Assembly: GCA_002401885.1 (NCBI GenBank)
Contig: NVUL01000014.1
Span: 1 to 48,962 of the forward strand
Source: SAR86 cluster bacterium
GTDB taxonomy: Bacteria > Pseudomonadota > Gammaproteobacteria > Pseudomonadales > Pseudohongiellaceae
DNA: 48,962 bases
Direction: 5' to 3'
The notes beneath the pieces are model-generated. The model made no database searches and was not told the DNA's origin. It was given only the letters and a program-made list of their open reading frames with translations. Shown piece after piece: positions 41,307 through 48,962 of the stretch. Every line of letters begins with the position of its first letter. Within the stretch, counting starts at the first letter, position 1. Position numbers and translations under genes: made by a program.

Positions 41307-42458
41307 TCATTGCTTCTTAATCAACAACTTGTGCATTTTTCGCCTGAGCGGGAATTCCAAAAAACGATAGACCAAGTAGGAAAGACCAATGAGTATGCTT
41401 GCTAATACCGGTAGGTGAAGCTGGTAAGGCCAAGATTCTGGCAACAAGTTAAAGTACTGTACCATTTCCATAAAAGGCCAGTGCAAACAGTAAATAACAT
41501 AACTCAGGCCGCCCAATAGCTCGCAAAACTTTAAGATGGCGCCTGTCGGATACCACTGCAGATTTAACATGCAGTAAACCAACGCCGCTACCGCTGGAAT
41601 CGCTACAAAGAAAGAACTGTATTGATAAGGAACATAATTTTCTCCGAACCAGATCACGGCTAAGTACACAAGAATCGATATAACGAGTGGCAGGAGATTT
41701 ACCTTCCCCTTGTCTTTGTCGATACCATTCAGGGCAAATATTTTGTAGATCAACATACCGAAGACAAATTCTACGAAGCGAATTATTGGATTGGTATAGA
41801 CCGGCACGTTGAGTGTGGCGAGATCGTAGTATTCGGCTTCCGGCAGAAAATACGCTATTAGACCGAATTGCATCGCGTAGCCAGCAATGAATACTGCGAA
41901 CACACGCTTGTAGCTGTTTACCTTGCTCAGAAGAATCAAGAAAATGGGAAAGCAAAGATAGAAGTAGGCCTCCAACACTAACGACCACAACGGCCCGTTA
42001 AACAATAGCTTCAGCGTCTCAATGCTACTTATGGACTGAGTGAACAAGTAGTGACGTAGTGTGGCGATCAGAAAGAAGCTGGTGTCTTTTACTTCGGGCA
42101 GGTCATAGGTAATCTGAAAAGGTCTATGCGCTTCGATGAAGAAAGCTTCACCAACCGACAAATAACTCAACCAGACAAATGTGGAAGAAACAAGAATTGC
42201 GAAGGCGTAGGCTGGATAAATGCGGATGATTCTATACTTGTAGAACTGCTTAGTCGCGGCCCAGCCCTGCAGTGACGGATAGACATAAGATAATACGAAC
42301 CCACTGACCATGAAAAACCATGACAGTGCCGTCGTACCTAGCGCACCCCAGACAATAAATTGCCCAAAGATTAATTCGTAATGCACCAAAACTACAACTA
42401 CCGCACCGACGAACCTGAATACGTCGAGCACGGGTATTTTCCGACTATTATCAACCAT
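41307..42458 (-). CDS. Acyltransferase 3 family membrane O-acyltransferase
   Basis: A 383-residue inner-membrane enzyme with about ten helices. Family motifs are the N-terminal RKIPVLDVFRFVGAVVVVLVHYE (catalytic-type H in VLVHYE) and WFFMVSGFVLSY, a later GPLWSLVLEAYFYL, and a basic C-terminus. Acyl3 (OafA/NodX) proteins O-acetylate or O-acylate surface glycans or macrolides. It lies 41 bases upstream of the PaaK-like ligase on the same strand, so the two probably share a transcript. Confidence 0.9.
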   Translation of the reverse strand: MVDNSRKIPVLDVFRFVGAVVVVLVHYELIFGQFIVWGALGTTALSWFFMVSGFVLSYVYPSLQGWAATKQFYKYRIIRIYPAYAFAILVSSTFVWLSYLSVGEAFFIEAHRPFQITYDLPEVKDTSFFLIATLRHYLFTQSISSIETLKLLFNGPLWSLVLEAYFYLCFPIFLILLSKVNSYKRVFAVFIAGYAMQFGLIAYFLPEAEYYDLATLNVPVYTNPIIRFVEFVFGMLIYKIFALNGIDKDKGKVNLLPLVISILVYLAVIWFGENYVPYQYSSFFVAIPAVAALVYCMLNLQWYPTGAILKFCELLGGLSYVIYCLHWPFMEMVQYFNLLPESWPYQLHLPVLASILIGLSYLVYRFLEFPLRRKMHKLLIKKQ

Positions 42459-42511
42459 AGATTATCTAATTCATCTGCAAAGATTTGCACTTAACTTGAC
42501 TAAGGCCCTGC

Positions 42512-44215
42512 CTAGCCAACAACAGAACGCCAGTTATTCGCCAAATATTCTGCCGTTCTCCAAGAAAGTGCTTGAACCGTGAGAGTCGGGTTGCGCGAAC
42601 CGCTACTACCCATTACCGATGCGCCTAGAATACCAAGATTTGGCACCTCATGTGAGAAGCCCCACTCGTCCACTACGTTGGAAGCACTGTTCAATCCCAT
42701 CCGCGTTCCGCCATAGGCGTGCGTGGTCGCGCCCATACTATTTCCCAACCCATACTTCACGATCTTGATGGCACCTGCTTCCAGATACCACTGCTCCATC
42801 TTCTCTTGGGAGAAAGCGGCTATGCGCTTTTCATTGTCGCGATAACGCGCGGTGATGCGTGTCACCGGAAAGCCGGCTGGGTCTTTCACGACTGGATCGA
42901 GGTCCAAGTAATTACCCTCGTAGGGGAGTGTCGTTTTCTGTATATAGGAAGTGTTCGTTCTGTCGGCATTCTTCATGATAAATGCCTTCCAGTCAGAGCC
43001 CCAATTCCTTGTCTCACCGAAGGTAGGCATCTTCGCTGCACTCATCGGCTTCCTATCGGTGTGTACCCAGAGATTCGCACCCCCGATGAAATCCAAATCA
43101 CTGTGGTCAAAATTGTCATCTGCCCATTCGTCGATCGCAACACCCTGTGCAGGGAGACCATACCAATTGTGCAGGTCTCTATCGAACAGTGCCGTAACGG
43201 GGGCGCCCTGATGGTGAGTCATATAATGCTTTCCCACCTGACCAGCATTGTTTGCAAGTCCGTTGGGAAATGCCCTGGATTTGGAGAGCTGCAGCAGCCG
43301 TACATTTTCGTAGGCATAGCTGGCAAGCAACACTACATCCGCCGGCTGAAAGAAGGTCTCGTTTCCTTTGATGTAATCGACGCCGCTTACTCGCCCGTTG
43401 TCATCGAGTACTATTTTAGTTACACGTGCAAACGTCACGACCTCGAGATTACCTGTGTCCACAGCCTTCGGAATCACGGTGAATGCGGTTGAGCTCTTCG
43501 CCTTCACGTGGCAGCCACCCTTATTGCAGAAGCCGTGATACTGGCAAGGCGGCCGGCCATCGAAGAGTTCAGTTGTGATAGCCGCCGGGCCCTGAAACGG
43601 ATTCCATCCCAGGCTTTCAGCAGCGTTACCCATTAGATCAGTAAAAGGCGAACTACGCAGCGGCTTCATTGGATACTCGCGCTTACGCTCCCCTTCGAAA
43701 ATATTTCCGGCACTATTCTTCTTTCCCTGTACATTGCCAGCCTGACCGGAAATGCCGACCGTGTATTCGATCTTGTCGTAATAGGGCTCTAGCTCCTCAT
43801 AGCCGAAGGGCCAGTCTTCCACGGTAGAGCCTTCGGGAATGCGATTTCCTCCATAGCGTTTCTTCGTTTCGCTGACCACCTTAAAATCCCAAGGATTCAA
43901 GCGCCAACTCTGTGCCCAGTAGTGCATAGTCGTACCACCTACTGCATTCATCATCGGGTGGCCGCCTTGAATGGCGGTATCACTGGAAGTTGCACGAACC
44001 GTAGGTGCCTCGCTCGCCGCCTTCTGCACAGACTGTGGCCAGTTGCGAGAACCATTACGTAGTTCATCCGGCGCGAAGTCGCGCGGGCTTAACCAGCCTC
44101 CCGCCTCGAGGCCGATCACCTTCAGTCCAGCATTCGTCAGGGGTAGAGCTGCAACGCCGCCAGCGGCGCCCATGCCCACGATTACAACATCTGTCTTAGC
44201 TAGTCGCTTAGGCAT
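42512..44215 (-). CDS. GMC-family FAD oxidoreductase (gluconate/fructose dehydrogenase large-subunit type)
   Basis: A 567-residue flavin dehydrogenase of sugars or alcohols. FAD-binding VVIVGMGAAGGVAALPL with E-A-G strand end; HPMMNAVGGTTMHYW; a Cys-rich segment RPPCQYHGFCNKGGCHVKAKSS as in dehydrogenases with an electron-transfer cluster; and the GMC C-terminal VPNLGILGASVMGSSGSRNP with catalytic-type His in the preceding block. It has no signal of its own and would be exported with the Tat-signal small subunit, whose stop it overlaps by 8 bases (ATGCCTAA). No cytochrome c subunit follows in the window. Substrate unknown. Confidence 0.92.
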   Translation of the reverse strand: MPKRLAKTDVVIVGMGAAGGVAALPLTNAGLKVIGLEAGGWLSPRDFAPDELRNGSRNWPQSVQKAASEAPTVRATSSDTAIQGGHPMMNAVGGTTMHYWAQSWRLNPWDFKVVSETKKRYGGNRIPEGSTVEDWPFGYEELEPYYDKIEYTVGISGQAGNVQGKKNSAGNIFEGERKREYPMKPLRSSPFTDLMGNAAESLGWNPFQGPAAITTELFDGRPPCQYHGFCNKGGCHVKAKSSTAFTVIPKAVDTGNLEVVTFARVTKIVLDDNGRVSGVDYIKGNETFFQPADVVLLASYAYENVRLLQLSKSRAFPNGLANNAGQVGKHYMTHHQGAPVTALFDRDLHNWYGLPAQGVAIDEWADDNFDHSDLDFIGGANLWVHTDRKPMSAAKMPTFGETRNWGSDWKAFIMKNADRTNTSYIQKTTLPYEGNYLDLDPVVKDPAGFPVTRITARYRDNEKRIAAFSQEKMEQWYLEAGAIKIVKYGLGNSMGATTHAYGGTRMGLNSASNVVDEWGFSHEVPNLGILGASVMGSSGSRNPTLTVQALSWRTAEYLANNWRSVVG

Positions 44216-44972
44216 AACCGTCGCCTCCCTCGTTGTCCGTCAAGGAATTGTCGGCTAGTTTGGTGTAGGTGCTATGGTCATAGGCTGATTGATGATTCGG
44301 GGGCAGGCTTGCTCCTGCAGCTACATCCGCCTCACTCGCGCCGAGGCGAATACCCGGATAGCGCAGCATGTCCCAGCCGACGAAGTCTTGATTTCCTCCA
44401 TAATAAGGATCACAAAAAGTACCGTCGATAGTATGACTTCGAAGCATATTGAAGAAGCCGCTGCCGTTCGGAATAAAGCCCGAAATCTTGTTTGTCTGCA
44501 CAGCGAGAAGAATAGAATTCTGTTGATCGAGAAGTAACTCAGGAAAGCTTTTCCCTCGTGTCTTGCGTGCGAATTCGTTGATGGCATTTAGGCCAACGCT
44601 ATAATTATGTCGCGCCCCGCTGTTATGACTCGCGAGGGATTTATCGATGTAGTGAACCGCTCGCGCTTCTCGCGCACCCGGCCCAATCTCGTCAGAGGGA
44701 ATCAAACAGTCGCAGATCGCTGCAAGAGTTTCCGCCTCCTCGGCGGTCAATGCCTCGAGCGCCTCGCGCGGGACGACAGCATTCGAATTGTTGTTCATGC
44801 TTGCAGGATCGGCAGCGATTACATGGGAAGTTGCGATTGTACTCACTGCAGCCGCGCCAACCAGACCCGCTCCCTTTAATAAGCTGCGGCGCGAAGGATT
44901 GGCGGGCCTTTCCTCTAGCAGATCGCCGTTATTATTGATTCGACTATCGATGCAATTATTTTTCTTCTTCAT
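44208..44972 (-). CDS. Gluconate 2-dehydrogenase subunit 3 family protein, Tat-exported
   Basis: A 254-residue small subunit. A twin-arginine signal NPSRRSLLKGAGLVGAAAVS (~26-45) provides export for itself and, by hitch-hiking, the GMC subunit. The subunit-3 domain has LTAEEAETLAAICDCLIPSD, IGPGAREARAVHYIDKSL and FFNMLRSHTIDGTFCDPYYGGN. GCGGAG 6 bases before the ATG. A 7-bp inverted repeat lies upstream at 44989. Operon order is subunit 3, then GMC, with 8-base overlap. Confidence 0.9.
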   Translation of the reverse strand: MKKKNNCIDSRINNNGDLLEERPANPSRRSLLKGAGLVGAAAVSTIATSHVIAADPASMNNNSNAVVPREALEALTAEEAETLAAICDCLIPSDEIGPGAREARAVHYIDKSLASHNSGARHNYSVGLNAINEFARKTRGKSFPELLLDQQNSILLAVQTNKISGFIPNGSGFFNMLRSHTIDGTFCDPYYGGNQDFVGWDMLRYPGIRLGASEADVAAGASLPPNHQSAYDHSTYTKLADNSLTDNEGGDGYA

Positions 44973-44988
44973 TGTTGCTCCGCTTGAT

Positions 44989-45004
44989 CATGCTGAACAG
45001 CATG
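44989..45004. promoter_or_regulatory. Inverted repeat upstream of dehydrogenase operon
   Basis: CATGCTG-AA-CAGCATG, a perfect 7-bp inverted repeat 17 bases upstream of the subunit-3 start, in the leader or promoter zone. It could be an operator; no cognate regulator is adjacent. Confidence 0.4.
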
Positions 45005-45281
45005 CAGGGCTGTTAAGTCTAACGTGGAACGAGCGTAGCAAATATCCAATTTAGTGTATACGGCCCCTATTCTGGGCTTCGCTCGAAGCTCTGTTGAGCA
45101 GCCACCAACCTCAATGGGGCAGCGTGCCGGCGCTCCGAACCTATCCATAGAACCTGAATAAGTGTGGCCTGAGGGTCAAAACCTGTTATCTTTTCTATTC
45201 GGCCTATGGATTGAACCAAGGTACCGACACTCGAAGGGAAATTGCTACGCATCCCACTTTTCAGTTACGAGGAAAATAATA
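45005..45281. other. Divergent intergenic region
   Basis: Together with 44973-45004 this makes a 309-base spacer between the dehydrogenase operon and the cupin gene. It should carry both promoters. The frame of the cupin gene is open from 45162 but that part lacks coding character. No repeat or RNA gene seen. Confidence 0.5.
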
Positions 45282-45749
45282 ATGACATTCAAAAGAATAC
45301 TCTCCCTGGCGGGCATACTGTTTGCCGGACTAATCATCTCCATTCAGACTGTGTCAGCTCAGGTAGTCGAGCCTGATGAACACGACTTCATGGTGGCGAC
45401 TCCTGATCAGTTACACCCTGAGGACGGCAGCATTACTACAGTCATATACGGCGACCCAAGTAAATCCGGCATCTATGTTATTCAGATCACCTGGCCTCCG
45501 GGACGCGGCAGCCGACCTCACTATCACAATCAGGCTCGCTATATTAACGTTCTGAGTGGCACTTGGTATGTACATACTGGACCAGAGTCCGATACCTACA
45601 ATCCAGATGCAATGACGGCAGTTGGACCTGGCACTTTCATCTATGAGCCACCGAATGGTCATCACTATGACATGGCGAAAGACGAGGAAGTCGTGGTTCA
45701 GATCTTTGGCATGGGGCCTGTGGTAACCACATCGCTTGCACAAGACTAA
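45282..45749 (+). CDS. Exported single-domain cupin
   Basis: A 155-residue periplasmic protein: signal peptide (to TVSAQ), then a cupin barrel with motif 1 WPPGRGSRPHYHNQARYINVLSG (H-x-H, later E replaced) and motif 2 GTFIYEPPNGHHYDM. Two His of motif 1 and one of motif 2 could bind a metal. GGA-rich site upstream of the ATG at 45282. Catalytic role unknown. Followed by a strong terminator. Confidence 0.85.
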   Translation: MTFKRILSLAGILFAGLIISIQTVSAQVVEPDEHDFMVATPDQLHPEDGSITTVIYGDPSKSGIYVIQITWPPGRGSRPHYHNQARYINVLSGTWYVHTGPESDTYNPDAMTAVGPGTFIYEPPNGHHYDMAKDEEVVVQIFGMGPVVTTSLAQD

Positions 45750-45786
45750 AATTGAGGTTGCAATCTGATTGCAGTTAGTTTGGAAG

Positions 45787-45835
45787 AATCCGCCGTAGCG
45801 CTTCACTGTAGAGTGAATACACGGCGGATTTTTTT
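45787..45835 (+). terminator. Intrinsic terminator after cupin gene
   Basis: AATCCGCCGT / ACGGCGGATT arms with an inner TTCAC/GTGAA stem, followed by TTTTT. Confidence 0.9.
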
Positions 45836-45882
45836 GGCCTGGCCTGTCAACCTAAACAAAGCAGACCTAAATTAAGTCAGAC

Positions 45883-47094
45883 TCAGACTAAGTCGCTGCG
45901 GCTGACCTCAAAGGTGATCCCGCCGCTGCTTTTTCCTAATGACCCGCGCTGAGAACTGAAATAGAGTCGCTGGTAGCTAGGATCGAATGCAGGGCCGGTT
46001 ATTTCCGATTGATCATGACCACTCACCTGTAGCAGTGGTGCGACACTGCCTTCATCTGTCAACACCACGATCTGCATATCATCGCCATCCTCGGCTATGA
46101 GAACGTCACCGGTAGGAGTAATAACGACGTTGTCTACACCTCTCAGGATTGGGTTATCACTGGTCTCAACATCGTATAGCACTTCAAGCTCTTGGGTGCT
46201 GGTGTGATAGACCCAGACACGGTTGTCATGTTTCGTAGTGAAGTAAGCTCTTCCCTCATACATCGCAATGCCCTCGCCGCCTCTGAAAACGGTATAGGAA
46301 GGAACTTGCAACCGAGTTGCTTCAACTCGCGCTAGCGGATCCGGCACGGTAATCCAATCGATGTACGATTTTCCATTTCTTTCTACTACCGATGCTATCT
46401 CCAGTTGCCCACTACTTAAGTCCGGCAACGGATTTTCGGGAGTAAACTTATAGAAAGCACCGTCAGGAAGATCTTCTGTGAGATACAGACATCGATTCTC
46501 GCTATCGACCGCAACAGCTTCGTGACGAAATGTTCCTAGCGCGGCCCTCACAGCCGAAGGGTTTTTGCCCATCGGATCGCACTCGTAAACCTGTCCGTTG
46601 GTAAATTCTTCGCAGGACAACCAAGTTCCCCAGGGAGTAGGACCGCCCGCGCAATTGATAGAGGTGTTCTTGAGGATTTGATACGCATCGACGACTTCGC
46701 CCCCCGCATCAAAACGGATCGCCCCGACACCGCCACTAAAGCTACGCATCTCACTGTTGGAGACGTAGACCCAGCCACCATCGTCTGCGGGAAATGTGGC
46801 GCCGCCATCCGGTGCCGAGTGCCATGTATAGCCGGGCAAACCGGCCGGCGCTTCGCCGGAGCGAGCAATGACACGCGACTTGAAACCTTCGGGTAACTTC
46901 AAGCCGTTGGCATCGGGCTCAAGCAGAGGTCCTAAATTGCTAAGCGAGTAAAACGCGGCTGTATCAACGCCGGCTGCTATCGCCTGCTGAAAACGAAGCA
47001 GACCACCTGCAGCAAACAAAGCAGCACCGTGCAAACCCATCTGCAGAAAGTGTCGCCGACTATTGCTTTGCTGATTCACGAATTTAGTCCACAC
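45883..47094 (-). CDS. Tat-exported PhoX-like DUF839 protein
   Basis: A 403-residue protein with Tat motif NSRRHFLQMGLHGAALFAAG and a DUF839/PhoX-like propeller: PDGGATFPADDGGWVYVSNSE, INCAGGPTPWGTWLSCEEF, GTFRHEAVAVDSENRCLYLTE, EGIAMYEGRAYFTTKHDNRV and GVDNVVITPTGDVLIAEDGD. The W-G-T-W-L-S-C-E-E block is the PhoX cofactor-loop signature (Cys and Glu bind the Fe/Ca centre). It is shorter than Pseudomonas-type PhoX and closer to the compact DUF839 subgroup; phosphatase activity is not assured. Start is GTG with a poor ribosome site. Confidence 0.85.
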   Translation of the reverse strand: MWTKFVNQQSNSRRHFLQMGLHGAALFAAGGLLRFQQAIAAGVDTAAFYSLSNLGPLLEPDANGLKLPEGFKSRVIARSGEAPAGLPGYTWHSAPDGGATFPADDGGWVYVSNSEMRSFSGGVGAIRFDAGGEVVDAYQILKNTSINCAGGPTPWGTWLSCEEFTNGQVYECDPMGKNPSAVRAALGTFRHEAVAVDSENRCLYLTEDLPDGAFYKFTPENPLPDLSSGQLEIASVVERNGKSYIDWITVPDPLARVEATRLQVPSYTVFRGGEGIAMYEGRAYFTTKHDNRVWVYHTSTQELEVLYDVETSDNPILRGVDNVVITPTGDVLIAEDGDDMQIVVLTDEGSVAPLLQVSGHDQSEITGPAFDPSYQRLYFSSQRGSLGKSSGGITFEVSRSDLV

Positions 47095-47155
47095 CAGTTT
47101 CTATTTCAGATATTTAACAGCAAACAAATCTTAAAGATTGAATCGCGCGCTGCGA

Positions 47156-48154
47156 CTATTCAACTTCCCAGGTATGCCCACTGTGCAAGAGATCTATCAT
47201 GGAGCCCTTGGCTTTGCGAATCGGAATCAGCTGCTGCTGAGAGTCATCTACATAGGAGGCCTTTTCTTCACGGTAAATTACACCAACTGCCACGGGAAGA
47301 TCTGGCCCCTTCATAGTTGCCAGCAGTGTAGCCAATACTTTATTGGTTTCATCATGGATCAGCACATCATCGCTGGTCGCATCGACTAGTTCCAACTTAA
47401 GGGTGTCGTGATTGAGGCGAATGCCCCGCTCGCGCTCCTTGCCAAATACTATGGCTTCGCCATGAACGAGCTCGACCTTAAAGTCAGCAGCTATCTTCTT
47501 GTCCGTGACCTGATTGAATATGCCATCGTTGTAGATTGGACAGTTCTGTAAGATCTCTATAAAAGATGCACCTCTATGCTCATGGCCGCGAGTCACTACC
47601 GCTGCCAGATGCTTCGCCTGGGTATCGATCGTGCGCGCTATAAAAGTACCCCCTGAGCCTATTGCAACTTCACAGGGAGACAGCGGTAGTTCGATAGATC
47701 CAGTAGGCGATGACGGAGATCGAGTGCCGGTCTGAGACGTCGGCGAATACTGACCCTTAGTGAGCCCATATATCTCATTGTTAAAAAGTAGAATCTGCAG
47801 ATCTACGTTGCGCCGCAGCACATGCAACATGTGGTTGCCGCCAATACTAAAACCATCGCCGTCGCCGGTAATCACCCACACATCCAATTCCGGATTAGCG
47901 AGCTTAACGCCGGTTGCTACTGCCGGAGCACGGCCGTGAATAGTATGGAAACCGAAGGTGTTCATGTAGTAAGGGAAACGTGAGGAACAGCCGATGCCGG
48001 AGATAAATACTTGATTCTCTTTTGGCTGCTCGAATGTTGGCATCAGCTTCTGAATAGTCTTTAGGATGGCATAGTCGCCACAGCCTGGGCACCAACGCAC
48101 TTCCTGGTCAGAGGCGTAGTCCTTGACCGTTAGCTTGGGTAGCGCTTGATTCAT
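47156..48154 (-). CDS. korB: 2-oxoacid:ferredoxin oxidoreductase subunit beta
   Basis: A 332-residue thiamine-diphosphate subunit of a KorAB enzyme converting 2-oxoglutarate (or a related 2-oxoacid) and CoA to acyl-CoA with reduced ferredoxin. RWCPGCGDYAIL (C22, C25) for cluster/TPP contact, GIGCSSRFPYYM, HGRAPAVATGVK, GDGDGFSIGGNH (TPP Mg site), NNEIYGLTKGQYSPTS, and CEVAIGSGGTFIAR. Its ATG overlaps the korA stop by ATGA. The two-subunit layout with TKGQYSPTS is typical of oxygen-tolerant KorAB. It acts in the cytoplasm in the TCA cycle. Confidence 0.93.
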   Translation of the reverse strand: MNQALPKLTVKDYASDQEVRWCPGCGDYAILKTIQKLMPTFEQPKENQVFISGIGCSSRFPYYMNTFGFHTIHGRAPAVATGVKLANPELDVWVITGDGDGFSIGGNHMLHVLRRNVDLQILLFNNEIYGLTKGQYSPTSQTGTRSPSSPTGSIELPLSPCEVAIGSGGTFIARTIDTQAKHLAAVVTRGHEHRGASFIEILQNCPIYNDGIFNQVTDKKIAADFKVELVHGEAIVFGKERERGIRLNHDTLKLELVDATSDDVLIHDETNKVLATLLATMKGPDLPVAVGVIYREEKASYVDDSQQQLIPIRKAKGSMIDLLHSGHTWEVE

Positions 48155-48962
48155 GATTTGCTCCGGATAGCGGTTATCTTCTCGTGGATCGCCGCTAGTA
48201 TTTCACCAATTTTGAAGGGTTGGCCGGCCACCTTGTTTAAGGCTTCCGCATCGATTAAATATTCGGCACGAATAAGCTGTACAAATTGTCCCGTGTTCAT
48301 CTCCGGCACCAGAATCGAATCGAAACCTTTGAGCAACTCACCAAGGTTTCGCGGCAGCGGAGATAGATAACGCACGTGGATATGTGATGCGTCTACGCCT
48401 TCTGTGCGCGCTCGCTTAACAGCCTGATGTATAGCACCGAAGGTAGAGCCCCATCCAACAACCGCTAGCTTGCCGGTTTCATTTCCGAGGCAGACTTCCT
48501 GCAGGGGAATATCATCTGCGATTCCCGCGATCTTCGCATGGCGTAGGTCGGTCATCTTCTGGTGATTGGCAGGGTCGTAAGATATGTCACCGGTATCGAA
48601 ACTTCGCTCGATGCCGCCGATGCGATGCTCGAGTCCTGGAGTGCCGGGCTTGGCCCATACGCGCGCCAGAGTTTCCTCGTTACGCATCGAGGGCTTAAAG
48701 TCTTCTGCCTTGTTGTAGTGCTCAACTGGAAAAGGTTCATACTCAGAGAAATCTGGAATTTTCCAAGGCTCTGCGGCATTCGCCAGGTAGCCATCGGAAA
48801 GCAGCATCACCGGCGTCATGTATTTCGTTGCTAGACGCACAGCTTCGATTGCCACATCGAAACAATCTGTGGGAGTTGACGAAGCGATAACCGGCATCGG
48901 CGTATCGCCGTGCCTACCGTGCAGCGCCATATTCAAGTCTGACTGCTCGGTCTTAGTCGGCA
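48151..48962 (-). CDS. korA: 2-oxoacid:ferredoxin oxidoreductase subunit alpha (partial, C-terminal part)
   Basis: The frame is open to the right edge, so the N-terminus is outside the window. The first visible residues PTKTEQSDLNMALHGRHGD are the KorA pyrimidine-domain motif, followed by VIASSTPTDCFDVAIEAVRLA, MTPVMLLSDGYLAN, LAVVGWGSTFGAIHQAVKRA and LVPEMNTGQFVQLIRAEYL. In KorAB enzymes this subunit usually carries an N-terminal gamma domain as well; that part cannot be seen. It is upstream of korB and coupled to it by a 4-base overlap. Confidence 0.93.
   Translation of the reverse strand, partial: PTKTEQSDLNMALHGRHGDTPMPVIASSTPTDCFDVAIEAVRLATKYMTPVMLLSDGYLANAAEPWKIPDFSEYEPFPVEHYNKAEDFKPSMRNEETLARVWAKPGTPGLEHRIGGIERSFDTGDISYDPANHQKMTDLRHAKIAGIADDIPLQEVCLGNETGKLAVVGWGSTFGAIHQAVKRARTEGVDASHIHVRYLSPLPRNLGELLKGFDSILVPEMNTGQFVQLIRAEYLIDAEALNKVAGQPFKIGEILAAIHEKITAIRSKS

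Noticed and set aside
42719..43492. 257-codon plus-strand frame opposite the GMC gene
   Set aside because: Antisense to a fully recognisable FAD oxidoreductase; product has no family features.
1..48962. CRISPR array, prophage, integron or insertion sequence
   Set aside because: No regularly spaced repeats and no cas, integrase, transposase or phage structural genes were found; only decayed short repeats.

Overview
The window is chromosomal DNA of moderate GC, about 48 genes on both strands, with no phage, plasmid or transposase genes, no rRNA and no intact tRNA. Gene content points to a free-living, probably marine, aerobic gammaproteobacterium of the poorly cultured oligotrophic type. Pointers are many exported or lipid-anchored enzymes, a TonB-dependent receptor, LysR and ECF regulators, DUF6152, DUF6351 and DUF4159 proteins, a HupE/'transmembrane anchor' cluster and a KorAB 2-oxoacid:ferredoxin oxidoreductase. 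The taxon is inferred from gene families only.

Layout. 1-1528: betaine/osmolyte-type (QAT) ABC importer; the permease runs off the left edge and appears fused to a substrate-binding domain. 1906-4642: NTF2-like gene with an in-frame TAG, small membrane proteins and lipoproteins, and the first member of a secreted 'PDxxGxW' family. 4657-8575: minus-strand cyclase-family hydrolase, NHL propeller, lipoprotein, and a helical protein with a TonB-C-like end. 8685-11992: DUF4159 protein, a repeat-rich spacer, TonB receptor. 12163-13494: divergent LysR/thioredoxin pair around an inverted repeat. 13966-16215: a PET-hydrolase-like polyesterase, an exported methyltransferase and a hotdog thioesterase. 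16445-21258: a DUF6152/PDxxGxW fusion, a lipoprotein, and an operon encoding a cytochrome c fused to a PHM-type copper monooxygenase domain plus a secreted partner. 21768-24835: lipoprotein D-aminoacylase and M20 peptidase. 24999-29066: K+ channel, another PDxxGxW protein, ECF sigma/DUF6768 pair, CapA protein. 29151-36078: DUF6351 lipoprotein, YkgJ protein, BNR propeller, and a cytochrome c/HupE/anchor cluster. 36185-37722: DUF6152 and PDxxGxW proteins as separate neighbours. 37950-44972: PepSY protein, TetA-like exporter, PaaK-like ligase, acyltransferase 3, GMC oxidoreductase with its Tat small subunit. 45282-48962: cupin, PhoX-like DUF839 protein, KorB and partial KorA.

Working together. 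Roughly 29 of 48 products carry a Sec, Tat or lipoprotein signal, so the window is largely an envelope and periplasmic toolkit for breaking down and oxidising esters, amides, D-amino-acid compounds and alcohols, with uptake functions (TonB receptor, ABC importer, HupE). The strongest leads are the divergent PETase-like polyesterase, the cytochrome-copper monooxygenase operon, and the DUF6152/PDxxGxW pairing seen both fused and as adjacent genes. Two diverged copies of a ~175-bp repeat that begins like the 3' half of tRNA-Phe, plus a shared terminal motif found at four places, are an unexplained non-coding signal.
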